Assembly (NCBI RefSeq): GCF_002885975.1
Contig: NZ_POSP01000003.1
Span: 744,001-808,000, forward strand
DNA length: 64,000 nt
Origin: Paucibacter aquatile
GTDB taxonomy: Bacteria; Pseudomonadota; Gammaproteobacteria; Burkholderiales; Burkholderiaceae_C
Direction of reading: 5' to 3'
The position numbers and the translations under genes are program-made. The notes under the pieces are model-generated. The model saw only the letters and a program-made list of their open reading frames with translations. It had not been told where the DNA came from and ran no database searches. How positions within the stretch are numbered: position 1 is the stretch's first letter; every line of letters begins with the position of its first letter. Below are positions 26,601 through 33,737 of the stretch, in pieces.

Positions 26601-29448
26601 CATGGCCTTGCAGCGCGAGCTGGCGGCCCTGCGCGAACGCCATCTCGCCGAAGGCGCCGCCCAGGCGCAGATGCAGAACACGCACAACACCCAGGGCAAG
26701 GCCGCGGGCCCGAGCCGCACCCAGTTCCACCTGCTGCGCGCCGAGGATGTCAGCCCCACCGAGCTGGGCAGCTTGCGCGCGCTGGCCAGCGTCTGCCTGG
26801 AGGCCGATGGCCGGCCCTTGCACCACCAGGTGCGGGTCTGGAGCGCCGCCTTCGAGGCCGCCTGCCAGCAGCGCCAGGACGGCGGCGCCGAGGTCGTGGC
26901 GCTGTGCCGCAGCGCGGCGCGGCAGCCGGCCGACCCGGGGCGCTTCAGCCCGGACGGCGCGCGCTTCGAGTTCGAGGTCAGCGCGCGCCAGCGGCCCGAG
27001 CGGCCCTGGATCAATGTGCTGGCCAACCCGAGCTTTGGCGCCCAGGTCTCGGACAGCGGCGCCGGCTACAGCTGGGCGCTGAACAGCCGCCTGCACCAGC
27101 TCAGCGCCTGGTCCAACGACCCGGTGGCCGACACCCCTGGCGAATGGTGGTTGCTGCAGGACGAGGCCAGCCAGGAGGTCTGGAGCCTGGCGCCCTCGGC
27201 CTGGGGCGAGGGCTCGCCGGCCCAGGTCTGCCACAGCCAGGGCTGGACCGAGATGCGCCAGCAGCGCGGAAGCCTGAGCTGGACCCTGCGCTGGTGTGTC
27301 GATGCCGACCAGGCCATCAAGCAGGTGCAGCTGCGCCTGCACAACGCGGGTGAGCGCAGCCGGCGCCTGCGCCTGATCGGCCTGGTCGAATGGCTGATGG
27401 GCGCGCAGCGCAACGAGCGCATGAGCTGCGACAGCCGCATGCTGCAGCTGGATGGCGGCCTGGCACTGCTGTGCACGCAGCGCGAGGGCTCGGCCGGCTT
27501 TGGCCAGAGCACGGCCTTCCTGACCCTGCTGCCCATGGCCCCTGGGACGGCCGGCCCCGAGGACCGCCTGGACTGGAGCTGCGACCGCCGCGAATGCTTC
27601 GACGCCCGCGGCCGCCTGCAGCTGCCGCAGCATGGCGGCGAGGCGCAAGGCGCCGGCCTGGACCCCTGCGCCCTGCTGAGCCGGCGCTGGACCCTGGCGG
27701 CCGGCGCGCGCTGCGAGCAGACCTTTCTGCTCGGCCATGCCGCCAGCCCGGCCGCGGCCCAACGCCTGCTGGCCCAGGCCGTGCGCCAGCCGCCGCTGCA
27801 GCGCCTGAGCCTGGTGCGAGCGCGCTGGGACGCCCTGCTGGAGGCCAGCGAGGTGCAGACACCCGACCCGCTGTTCGACGCCCTGGTCAACCGCTGGCTG
27901 CTCTACCAGACCCTGGCCTGCCGCCTGTGGGCCAAGGCGGGCTTCTACCAGGCCGGGGGCGCCACCGGCTTTCGCGACCATCTGCAGGACGCCATGGCCC
28001 TGGCCTGGGCGGCGCCCGAGCTGCTGCGCGCGCAGATCCTGCTGCACGCCAGCCGCCAGTTCGCCGAGGGCGATGTGCAGCACTGGTGGCATGCGCCGCT
28101 GGGCGCGGGCGTGCGCACCCATTGCTCGGACGATCTGCTCTGGCTGCCCCTGGCCTGCCTGCAGCATCTGCGCATCAACGGCGATGCGGGCTTGCTGGAC
28201 GAAAACGTGCCCTTCCTGAACGGCGTGGAGCCGCCCGAATTGGGCGAGGACCGCTACGCCCGACCCGGCATCAGCACGCAGCGGGCCAGCGTCTACGAAC
28301 ATGCGGCGCTGAGCATCGACCGCAGCCTGCGGGTGGGCCGCCATGGCCTGCCCCTGATGGGCACGGGCGACTGGAACGATGGCATGAACCGCGTGGGCCA
28401 GGGCGGCCAGGGCGAATCGGTCTGGCTGGGCTGGCTGCTCTGGCGCCTGGTGATGGACTTTGCGCCACTGGCACAGGCGCGCGGCCAGCATCTGCGGGCG
28501 CAGCGCTGGCTGGACGCGGCGCAGGGATGGCAGCAGGCCTTGCTGGGCACGGCCTGGGGCGGGGCCTGGTTCACCCGCGCCTACTTCGACGATGGCCAGG
28601 CCCTGGGCGGCCAGGGACACAGGCCCGACCAAGGCCCGGCCCGCATTGACCTGATTGCCCAGGCCTGGAGCGTGCTGTCCGGCGCTGCGCCGCTGGGCCT
28701 GCAGGCACGCGCCCTGGCCTCGATGGATGGTTTGCTGGTGGACAGCAGCACCGGCCTGATCCGCCTGCTGGACCCGCCGCTGCAGGATGCTGCAGAAGCG
28801 GAGGCCGCCGGCTCCGACCATGCCCACAACCCCGGCTACATCCAGGCCTACCCGCCCGGTGTGCGCGAGAACGGCGGCCAGTACACCCATGCCGGCGTGT
28901 GGGCGCTGATGGCCCAGGCCGGCCTGGCGCGCCAGCTGCTGGAGCTGGCCCAGGGCGAGCCCCAGCAGCTGGCGGCAGCAGCCCTGCAGGCCCAGGCCGC
29001 ACGCGCCAGCGAGAACGTCTACCGCTACTTCCGCTACCTGAGCCCGGCCCACCGCGCCAGCGACCCGCGCCAGAGCCGGGTCTACGGCGCCGAGCCCTAT
29101 GCCGTGGCCGGCGATGTCTACAGCGCCCCGCCCTACACCGGCCGCGGCGGCTGGAGCTGGTACACCGGCTCGGCCGCCTGGTTGCACCGGGCGGCGCTGG
29201 AATCCATCTTCGGCCTGGCGCTGGACACAAACCACTTCAGCCTGCAACCCTGCCTGCCCTTGGCCTGGCCGCAAGCCCGCCTGATCCTGCGCCGCCAGGG
29301 CCGGCTGCTGCAGATCACCCTGCTGCGCGGCACGCCCGCGCAAGCCCAGGCCCTGGCGCACGAACAAGCGGCGCAGCTGCTGCGACCAGGGCAGCGGCAG
29401 GCCCTCGCCAGGCTGCCACTCGAGGCGCGCTTTGTCTTGCAACTCTGA
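20602..29448 (+). CDS. Cyclic beta-1,2-glucan synthase (NdvB/Cgs-like, GT84-GH94)
   Basis: The 2948-residue inner-membrane enzyme would make periplasmic cyclic beta-1,2-glucans from UDP-glucose. Membrane pairs lie at about residues 410-460, 827-880 and 967-1008. The GT84 glucosyltransferase domain lies between, with TLDSDTQMP (about 630) and SRLHRWIRGDW (about 785-793). A glucoamylase-like domain follows at about 1330-1540 (MFEYLMPSLM, WGISESAY, FMAHHQGMS). Two GH94 supersandwich/phosphorylase parts follow, with GFRDHLQDAMALAW (about 2460) and the catalytic segment GDWNDGMN (about 2589). All modules appear intact, and the length is typical of the family. In rhizobia these glucans act in osmoadaptation. 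The first gene of its operon carries the shared palindrome. A very long antisense frame here is only a codon-bias shadow. Confidence 0.95.
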   Translation: MELLHALLDPRQGRMLAPIRAEIFGQQRFAQHGRSLAATHRVRAAREQRRGQTFVPRLRSNIDSLRQAHRFLARQASTGFDISPAAEWLLDNFHLIEAQLQEVQQGLPRRYFRALPVLSEEPLAGLPRVYGVAWACIAHTDGAFDEDLLVHFLCAYQGVRPLNLGEIWALPTTLRVVLIENLRRLAERVAGQKAARELANQACDRMAELDVATLEAQRAALQQRGLDQPFLAQMAQRLLHRAEPLDAAAPLASQARRAWLLQALPDPAAAQLQQAAEQTADNLSVSNAVHSLRVIGEADWPEIIARSSPLMQLLLGCESFAAEHSRTRDQTLHAIEALARRCGRSELGVAQLLLDVMRCPRAGVVLPAAHTQTCGHWLQGEGRPALLQALGLRESPGLALRAVLRRRALPLYLGSLGLATAAVLAMFWWLEPSLAAAPWPALLACAALMLLPASEACLALMNRLLSESLRPAELPRLALADGIPPAQRVLVVMPVLLSDAATIAALAHRLHLHQLANPEPQAQFALLSDWADADQASSEGDEALLGAAVAALGALNRAAPVAPEAPARFLLLHRPRRFSDSEQRWMGWERKRGKLEQLVEHLACPGEAVSPFVELGRLSQPAPGIHHLLTLDSDTQMPPGRLRELVGVAAHPRNEPRLSEAGPTPEQPRRVLAGYAILQPRVVTPLPARSDFTPYHWLFAGQCGIDPYGSASSETYQDLFDEGSFSGKGLLHVQALQAVLNGRLPEGQVLSHDLLEGALARCAAVSDISLVEDAPFHAEVAASRLHRWIRGDWQLLPFLLPALMPQRWSRQALRLGGLNRWKLADNLRRSLVAPASLLLLLLALGLPAGLWLAPGAALALVLAAHLAGPLLGALAGLLPSRSGIALGHFLREGGAELARALLASLWQLALLLEQSALALDAIVRALWRSGHSHRLLLQWTTAAAAQAALLHSGTHWTAIWARHRRVTVAGLLLAAGLSLAPASAPRLALGLCLLWAASPLWLAWASRPGWLQAGRRSQRMDGAEQRYLRGIARDTWRFFERCVGPQDRQLPPDNLQLLPQEMVAHRSSPTNIGLYLLSVACARQFGWIGSEELMRRLSATLDSLAALERHRGHWLNWYDTETGTALLPRYVSTVDSGNLCGHLLAVAQACRSLALAPWASGPAEAALEDSRQRLQPLQVLWPLASEGREPSWPRLRELIELPAPLAQARADVAGFELLLEQAASELAQRRARSTGAHEAPLELSSDPREQLNWLLLDHLNLLRSALEDIQAQAEGRTATASPQLLALAQRCEALAAEPDFGFLYHPKRHLLHIGFRVAEQELDAGFYDLLASESRLTSLLAMAKGDVPVRHWAALGRPFFASGLAAGLRSWSGSMFEYLMPSLMLDEPVGSALRGACRAAIAEQRAFGARTGLPWGISESAYAGRDHSLAYQYAPQGVPRLALRRTPPEELVIAPYATALAAQLEPRLACRNFALLEELSARGRYGFIEALDFSPARQGQEQGPGLPERRLAGCVPVVTFMAHHQGMSIAALANVLLDGQVQRWGMAYAPLEAVASLLHERAPRELPRLSLPVALLPAPVFERRVSGLLREVDPGEAAIEPSQLLSNGRYHLSLRPNGAGASQLGSSGLSRQRDDALRDEYGSFLFLRGLDPAEPQRLVSLTQHPAPDARADYRCSFHPDRVCLSAHWPGLSSQLTVWVSPEDDIEFRQVELHNLGDRPLELELISAFEPTLAEAGADEAHPAFSNLFLRAQWQAAQQALLLQRKPRLPGEPELLLAHFLTELCPENPAAESGLHGLALQTDRQLWRGRLQPACRPRGQLRAVPTGQEAVVLDTGLDPVCVLAARLRIPAQGKLMLTFATAASREAGTLHAVIDKYRQAAHVQRASLMSATLCGIRLRSLRISPANLAAVQTLSSALLLSLSRPQLQEAAGGLLDGTPGCDRSLLWRFGISGERPLIVVQAGVIEGLGLLRSLAQALILWAWAGVACDLVVINAESASYHMALQRELAALRERHLAEGAAQAQMQNTHNTQGKAAGPSRTQFHLLRAEDVSPTELGSLRALASVCLEADGRPLHHQVRVWSAAFEAACQQRQDGGAEVVALCRSAARQPADPGRFSPDGARFEFEVSARQRPERPWINVLANPSFGAQVSDSGAGYSWALNSRLHQLSAWSNDPVADTPGEWWLLQDEASQEVWSLAPSAWGEGSPAQVCHSQGWTEMRQQRGSLSWTLRWCVDADQAIKQVQLRLHNAGERSRRLRLIGLVEWLMGAQRNERMSCDSRMLQLDGGLALLCTQREGSAGFGQSTAFLTLLPMAPGTAGPEDRLDWSCDRRECFDARGRLQLPQHGGEAQGAGLDPCALLSRRWTLAAGARCEQTFLLGHAASPAAAQRLLAQAVRQPPLQRLSLVRARWDALLEASEVQTPDPLFDALVNRWLLYQTLACRLWAKAGFYQAGGATGFRDHLQDAMALAWAAPELLRAQILLHASRQFAEGDVQHWWHAPLGAGVRTHCSDDLLWLPLACLQHLRINGDAGLLDENVPFLNGVEPPELGEDRYARPGISTQRASVYEHAALSIDRSLRVGRHGLPLMGTGDWNDGMNRVGQGGQGESVWLGWLLWRLVMDFAPLAQARGQHLRAQRWLDAAQGWQQALLGTAWGGAWFTRAYFDDGQALGGQGHRPDQGPARIDLIAQAWSVLSGAAPLGLQARALASMDGLLVDSSTGLIRLLDPPLQDAAEAEAAGSDHAHNPGYIQAYPPGVRENGGQYTHAGVWALMAQAGLARQLLELAQGEPQQLAAAALQAQAARASENVYRYFRYLSPAHRASDPRQSRVYGAEPYAVAGDVYSAPPYTGRGGWSWYTGSAAWLHRAALESIFGLALDTNHFSLQPCLPLAWPQARLILRRQGRLLQITLLRGTPAQAQALAHEQAAQLLRPGQRQALARLPLEARFVLQL

Positions 29449-29479
29449 GGTCTGTGCGCCGGGGCATGCGCCCATGGAA

Positions 29480-29501
29480 AAGGGCGGCCGAGGCCGCCCT
29501 T
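29480..29501. terminator. Bidirectional hairpin terminator
   Basis: AAGGGCGGCC and GGCCGCCCTT form a perfect 10-bp stem with a minimal GA loop. It lies between the convergent glucan synthase and OmpA/DUF4398 genes, with a T-rich tail (CCCTTCTTCTT) on the plus strand. Confidence 0.75.
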
Positions 29502-29526
29502 CCCTTCTTCTTGACCGGCCGCGCGC

Positions 29527-30471
29527 TCAGCGCGAGGCCATCACCCCGCTCTCATCCGAGAGCACGATCTCAACCCGCCGGTTCTGCTGGCGGCCGGCAG
29601 CGTTGTCATTGCTGGCGACCGGGTGGGTCTCACCCATGGCCTGGCTCACCACGCGGCCGGGTTCCACCCCCAGAGCCAGCAAGGCGCTGCGCACCGACTC
29701 GGCGCGGCGGCCGGACAGCGACGCATTGCTGCTGGAACTGCCGACGCTGTCGGCATAACCTTCCACCCGCACGCGACGCTCGGGATAGGCCTTCAGAAAG
29801 ACCGACAGACGCTCCAGGTCCCGCTGGGCACCGCTCTTGAGCTCGGCGCGGTTGTTGTCGAACAGCACATCACCGATGGTGATGACCAGACCGCGCTCGG
29901 TCTGCTTGGCATGCAGCTCGCGGATCTGGGTCTCCAGCTGGTAGGTGCGGATGCGTGCCTGCTCGGCCTGGTTCTGCGCCTGCAGCTGGACGGCGACCGT
30001 CTGCGCCTGGGCGTTCAGGTTGTTCTGCTGCGACTGCGCCGCCTGGGCCTGGGCGATGCCGGCGGCTTGACCCGCGCGATCGGCCTCTTGCGTGCGGGCC
30101 TGCAGGCGGATCTGGTCGCGCTGGGCATTGGCGCTGCTCACCGCCGCCTCGGCCAGCTTCTGGCGCGTGGTCTCCTGGGCGATGGCGACCTGCTGCTGGG
30201 CCAGGAAGGCCAGGTGATCGACCTTGGCGCTCGCGTCCTGCGCGGCCCAGGCGCTGTTGGCACGGTCCAGGGCTTCGCGGGCCAGCTTCATCTCGCTGGC
30301 GGCATGGGCGGCCGTCTGCGGGTCGGCCTGGGCGCTGCGGTAATCGCTGCGCGCCCGGTCGAGCTGGAGGTTGTCGCTGGGCAGGCTGCTGCAGCCCAGC
30401 AGGCTGGCCGAGACGGCCAGCAAGGCCGCACTGACCAGGGACAGGGAATGGATGCGACGGGGAGATTTCAT
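29527..30471 (-). CDS. OmpA-domain lipoprotein with N-terminal DUF4398 helical region
   Basis: The 314-residue protein has a lipoprotein signal (lipobox around SLLGC). The central helical region is rich in Ala and Gln (DUF4398-like, about residues 30-190, probably coiled coil). The C-terminal OmpA domain (FDNNRAELKSGAQRDLERL, EGYADSVGSSSSN, RRAESVRSALL) binds peptidoglycan. It should bridge the outer membrane and the cell wall. It is 59 bp downstream of a second DUF4398 lipoprotein gene and probably in the same operon. AAGGA precedes ATG 30471. Confidence 0.92.
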   Translation of the reverse strand: MKSPRRIHSLSLVSAALLAVSASLLGCSSLPSDNLQLDRARSDYRSAQADPQTAAHAASEMKLAREALDRANSAWAAQDASAKVDHLAFLAQQQVAIAQETTRQKLAEAAVSSANAQRDQIRLQARTQEADRAGQAAGIAQAQAAQSQQNNLNAQAQTVAVQLQAQNQAEQARIRTYQLETQIRELHAKQTERGLVITIGDVLFDNNRAELKSGAQRDLERLSVFLKAYPERRVRVEGYADSVGSSSSNASLSGRRAESVRSALLALGVEPGRVVSQAMGETHPVASNDNAAGRQQNRRVEIVLSDESGVMASR

Positions 30472-30530
30472 GGCGGGGGTGTCCTTGTGGTTGAGTGCTT
30501 GCGCACGGCGAGCTCGGGAATGGCCTGCGC

Positions 30531-30959
30531 TCAAGGCTTCTTGCGACGCAGCTCTTCGCTGAGCACGCGGCTGGCCTCACGCAGCTCATCGGCGGCCTTG
30601 CCCGCCTTGCCGGCGCCGGCCTTCTTCTCGGCCAGCTGGGCCTGGACTTGTGCGTCCTGGGCCAGCCAGAGCGCCTGCTCGTAGTTCTTGTCGTTCATGG
30701 CCAGGCGGGCGCGGTCCAGCTTGTCCTGAGCGCTGCGCAGCTCCATCGGCGCCCACTGACCGGCGCCCGCAGCATTGGCGTTGGTCAAGGCCGCGGTGGA
30801 CACCGCCATCTGCTCCGTAGGTGGCGGCATGCTGGCGCAGGCCGCCAACAGGCCGGCGCTGCAGAGGGTGGCGTAGGTCCACAGGCGTCGGGCGGTGCTC
30901 ATGGGGATCGGGGGCGTGGTGGGGGTCGGGGGGGTCGGGGGGGTCGGGGGGATGCTCAT
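30531..30959 (-). CDS. DUF4398 lipoprotein with proline-rich leader
   Basis: The 142-residue protein has the lipobox LLAAC and a helical DUF4398 core (SAQDKLDRARLAMNDKNYEQALWLAQDAQ, quoted in two parts: SAQDKLDRARLAMND and KNYEQALWLAQDAQ). The start at ATG 30959 is favoured because GGAG sits 6 bases upstream. It adds an odd extension (MSIPPTPPTPPTP) ahead of the second possible start (ATG 30902), which has a normal signal peptide but no ribosome site. The promoter carries a perfect copy of the shared palindrome. Confidence 0.85.
   Translation of the reverse strand: MSIPPTPPTPPTPTTPPIPMSTARRLWTYATLCSAGLLAACASMPPPTEQMAVSTAALTNANAAGAGQWAPMELRSAQDKLDRARLAMNDKNYEQALWLAQDAQVQAQLAEKKAGAGKAGKAADELREASRVLSEELRRKKP
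30903..30951. repeat. G-rich direct repeats with G-quadruplex potential
   Basis: On the plus strand, at least five runs of four or more G are separated by short spacers, mostly repeats of GGGGTCGGG. The runs lie at the 5' end of the DUF4398 lipoprotein gene, on its template strand. They encode the PPT repeats. The simple repeat makes this a likely site of slippage or structure. Confidence 0.7.
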
Positions 30960-30991
30960 CAAGGGCTCCAAGGTGTTGACACGGATGAGCG

Positions 30992-31033
30992 AGCCTGAGG
31001 CGTGGGGCTGAGCGCGTCGGTTCGCTGGCGAAC
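30992..31033 (-). promoter_or_regulatory. Class II-type promoter with shared palindrome, for DUF4398-OmpA
   Basis: The perfect palindrome GTTCGC-TG-GCGAAC is at 31020-31033. CAGGCT is at 30992-30997, 22 bases away. The predicted start is near 30985, with a 26-base leader. The palindrome also lies upstream of the divergent BON gene, whose likely -10 is GATAGT at 31117-31122. Confidence 0.55.
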
Positions 31034-31179
31034 GCTGGCGGCCGATTCGGGCTCAAGGCCTCTTGTCCTACAGCGGATTGCGCTGTTGCCCTAGGCGGCC
31101 GCCCCCGGCGCCGCCGGATAGTGACGGTAGCCCGCTGCGGCGCATCCCGCGCCGGCGGCCTTTCAAGCAAGGAATCATC

Positions 31180-31536
31180 ATGAATCAAGTCAGGCCACAG
31201 CTCACCCGCCCGCCACTCCGAACCCTGATCCTCGGCGGCATCTACACCGGGCTTTGCGCAAGCCTGCTGCTGATGGGCAGCGGCTGCGCCGTCACCCGCG
31301 GCCAGGAGACCGTCGGCGCCTATCTGGACGACAGCGCCATCACCACGGCCGTCAAGGGCCGCTTCATTGACAACAAAGATGTCGACGCCTCGGCCATCAG
31401 CGTCGAGACCCTGCAAGGCACGGTGATGCTCTCAGGCTTTGCCAAGAGCAGCCGCGAGAAGACCACGGCTGAAGCGCTGACCTGGAAGGTGGTGGGCGTG
31501 AAAGCGGTGAAGAACGAGATTGCCGTGCGGCCTTGA
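31180..31536 (+). CDS. BON-domain lipoprotein (OsmY/hyperosmotic-response type)
   Basis: The 118-residue protein has a lipobox-like MGSGC around residue 35. It has one BON domain (DDSAITTAVKGRFIDNKDVDAS, split as DDSAITTAVKGRF and IDNKDVDAS; then VETLQGTVMLSGFA). BON domains bind phospholipid at the envelope and are typical of osmotic-stress proteins. AAGGA precedes ATG 31180. A CsbD-like gene follows after 61 bp and is probably cotranscribed. Confidence 0.92.
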   Translation: MNQVRPQLTRPPLRTLILGGIYTGLCASLLLMGSGCAVTRGQETVGAYLDDSAITTAVKGRFIDNKDVDASAISVETLQGTVMLSGFAKSSREKTTAEALTWKVVGVKAVKNEIAVRP

Positions 31537-31597
31537 GCGGCCCGGCATCCCTCGCACTTTTTCAATCACAGACACTCACACTCGAAGGAAACCCACC

Positions 31598-31852
31598 ATG
31601 AACTGGGATCGCATACAAGGCAACTGGAAGCAGGCGGCCGGCAAGGCCAAGGAGCAGTGGGGCAAGCTCAGTGACGACGACCTGGAGGTGGTGGCCGGGC
31701 GCCGCGACCAGCTGGCCGGCCTGATCCAGGAACGCTACGGCCTGATCAAGGACGAGGCCGAGAAGCAGCTGGCCGCCTGGGAACGCCGCGCCAGCGAAGG
31801 CTGGTTCAGCAGCCCGGCGCCCCCGCATGACGGCAAGGTTCCGAAAAAGTAA
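31598..31852 (+). CDS. CsbD-like stress-response protein
   Basis: The 84-residue hydrophilic protein opens with the CsbD signature MNWDRIQGNWKQAAGKAKEQ. A KLSDDDL segment and a helical remainder follow. CsbD-like proteins are general-stress proteins of unknown mechanism. AAGGAA precedes ATG 31598. It lies downstream of the BON gene, a common pairing in stress-induced clusters. Confidence 0.93.
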   Translation: MNWDRIQGNWKQAAGKAKEQWGKLSDDDLEVVAGRRDQLAGLIQERYGLIKDEAEKQLAAWERRASEGWFSSPAPPHDGKVPKK

Positions 31853-31899
31853 ACGACCTCATCAGCCTGCGCATCACGAAGGACTGCCGCGGCGCCGGA

Positions 31900-32985
31900 T
31901 CAGAGACCCTGGTCAGGCGCCGCTGTGCTTGATGTGGCCGTGGCGCCAGCGGCCGGGCGGGCCGTCCACATCTGCACCAGGTTCAGGCCCACAGCCAGCA
32001 TGGGCGGGCCGATGAAGATGCCGATGAAGCCAAAGGCCGCGATGCCACCGAACACGCCCAGCACGATCAGCAGCATGGGCAAAGCACTGTGGCGGCTGAT
32101 CAGCAGCGGCTTGACCACGTTGTCGATGCTGCTGATGGCCAGCAGGCCCCAGAGCAACATGAACACGCCCCAGCCGGGCTGATCCTGCTGGAACAGCCAG
32201 ATGGTGGCGCCGCCCCAAATCAGCGGCGGGCCCACTGGAATCATGGACAGGAAAAACGTGGCGGCCGCCAGCACCAGGGCCCCGGGCACACCGGCCACCC
32301 AGAAACCGGCCAGGGCCACCAGGGCCTGGGCCAGCGCCGTGCCGAAGATGCCATGCACCACGCCGGTGACGGTGTGGGACACGGTGTCCAGGATCTCATC
32401 GCCATGGCCGCCGGCCAGCGTGCCCAGCATGGCGCGCGCGCTGGCGACCAGCTTCTCGCCATCGCGGTAGAAAAAGAACAGCACAAAGGCGGCGAACAGC
32501 ATCTGGATCAAGCTGCCGGCCACGGCACGGCCGGCCACCAGCAACACGGTCTTGGTGGGCTCGATCAGGCTTTTGAGCAGGGCCACGAACTCCTCGCGGC
32601 TGTCGGCGATGCGGTGCCAGTAGTTGTCCAGCGGCACGCCGACCAGGGGCAGCTCGCGCAGCCAAGCCGGTGGCGGCATGGGCCCGGCGTCCAGCAGCAA
32701 ACGCACACGCTCGACGGCATGGGTCACATCATCAGCCAGACTCATGGCCAGCAAGCTGCTGGGACCGATGACCAGCACGACCAAGAGCAAGGTCATCACC
32801 GCGGCAGACACGGTGGCACGCCCGTTCAAGCGACTCCGCAGGCGCAGATGCAGGGGCCAGCTGGCCGAGCAGGCCACGGCGGCAAACAAAAGGGCCGGAA
32901 TGAAGGGCTGCAGGATCTGGAAGCAGCCGATCACGACGACGGACAGGGCGGCGAGCTGGATGTAGTGCTGCAGCTTGGAATTCAC
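31900..32985 (-). CDS. AI-2E-family (PerM/YdiK-like) membrane permease
   Basis: The 361-residue protein has about eight hydrophobic segments. The family's C-terminal helices are visible (FFLSMIPVGPPLIWG; SSIDNVVKPLLIS; FGFIGIFIGPPMLAVG). The family is named after a proposed autoinducer-2 exporter, but members include ion antiporters; the substrate here is unknown. No ATG is available in frame at the right place. GTG 32985 is chosen, with GGAG 11 bases upstream. It is convergent with BON-CsbD. Confidence 0.87.
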   Translation of the reverse strand: MNSKLQHYIQLAALSVVVIGCFQILQPFIPALLFAAVACSASWPLHLRLRSRLNGRATVSAAVMTLLLVVLVIGPSSLLAMSLADDVTHAVERVRLLLDAGPMPPPAWLRELPLVGVPLDNYWHRIADSREEFVALLKSLIEPTKTVLLVAGRAVAGSLIQMLFAAFVLFFFYRDGEKLVASARAMLGTLAGGHGDEILDTVSHTVTGVVHGIFGTALAQALVALAGFWVAGVPGALVLAAATFFLSMIPVGPPLIWGGATIWLFQQDQPGWGVFMLLWGLLAISSIDNVVKPLLISRHSALPMLLIVLGVFGGIAAFGFIGIFIGPPMLAVGLNLVQMWTARPAAGATATSSTAAPDQGL

Positions 32986-33091
32986 GGGACACAAGACTCC
33001 ATGCGGGGCCCGCACAGGCGGGCCGGGTGGCGAACCACGAGACCCGCCGAGCATAGCCGCTGCATTGCCCTGGTGCCGTCAGGCACGGGTT

Positions 33092-33535
33092 TCAGCGATT
33101 CATGCTGTCGGCATAGGGCTTGCTGCCATAGTAGGCATGGACACCCCGCGCCCACTCGGCATCGGCCATATCGGGCCACTGCGATTTGTCGAAACCGGGC
33201 GCACCCTGCAGGCGCTCACGCTCGACATTGAGCACAAAGCGCTTGTGCAAGGTATCCAGGCGCAGGGCGCTGAAGGGCACGGCAAACAGCTTCTCGCCCA
33301 TGCCGAGAAAGCCGCCAAAGGCGAGCACGGCGTAGGCGACTTGGCCGGTCTTCATGTCCAGCATCAGCTCCTTGATGTCGCCCAGATCGTCCTCGCTGAG
33401 GCTGACCACATCGTTACCGATCAAGGTGTCGGCGCCCATCAGCTGCGGGCCGGGGCCGGTGCCCGTGCTGTTGCTGCTCTTGCGCTGCGCATTGCTCTTG
33501 TAAATGCCGTAGGGATCGCGGTCTTCGTAGCTCAT
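33092..33535 (-). CDS. PRC-barrel domain protein
   Basis: The 147-residue soluble protein has a PRC-barrel-like core (ADTLIGNDVVSLSEDDLGDI, KTGQVAYAVLAFGGFLGMGEK, FAVPFSALRL). PRC barrels occur in photosynthetic reaction centre H subunits and, as here, in stress proteins of unknown role. GGGAGGA precedes ATG 33535. Its promoter holds a palindrome copy, placing it with the regulon. Confidence 0.9.
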   Translation of the reverse strand: MSYEDRDPYGIYKSNAQRKSSNSTGTGPGPQLMGADTLIGNDVVSLSEDDLGDIKELMLDMKTGQVAYAVLAFGGFLGMGEKLFAVPFSALRLDTLHKRFVLNVERERLQGAPGFDKSQWPDMADAEWARGVHAYYGSKPYADSMNR

Positions 33536-33579
33536 GGTGTGGGTCCTCCCGGGCCGCCGGGATGGCAGCTCAGAACTCC

Positions 33580-33622
33580 AGCCTAGGGCGGGTGCCTGGC
33601 CCCGGTCTGTGCCCTAGCGCAC
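33580..33622 (-). promoter_or_regulatory. Class II-type promoter with shared palindrome, for PRC-barrel gene
   Basis: GTGCCC-TA-GCGCAC (one mismatch) is at 33609-33622. TAGGCT is at 33580-33585, 23 bases away. The predicted start is near 33573, with a 38-base leader. Confidence 0.5.
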
Positions 33623-33656
33623 CAGGCAGGCGCGGCAGGGCGGCACGGCAGGCGCG

Positions 33657-33698
33657 GTGCGCTGGCGAACCGACTCCGGGCCTCGGCGCCGCTACAAC
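33657..33698 (+). promoter_or_regulatory. Class II-type promoter with shared palindrome, for the tiny ORF pair
   Basis: GTGCGC-TG-GCGAAC is at 33657-33670, and the good -10 TACAAC is at 33693-33698, 22 bases away. The predicted start is near 33705, with a 33-base leader. It supports the reality of the small ORFs downstream. Confidence 0.65.
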
Positions 33699-33737
33699 CG
33701 CGTCACCGGCTTCGCCTCCTCCACGACCAAGGACGTC

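Noticed and set aside
24109..29475. Minus-strand open frame of 1788 codons opposite the glucan synthase (and another of 1311 codons at 20092-24027)
   Set aside because: These are antisense shadows created by the strong GC bias at third codon positions. They give Gln/Ala/Gly-rich translations with no family motif, while the plus-strand frame has clear catalytic domains.
31065..31078. Possible tenth palindrome GTCCTA-CA-GCGGAT for the BON gene
   Set aside because: It has three mismatches to the consensus and no -10 at the required distance. The likely BON -10 (GATAGT, 31117-31122) does not fit it.
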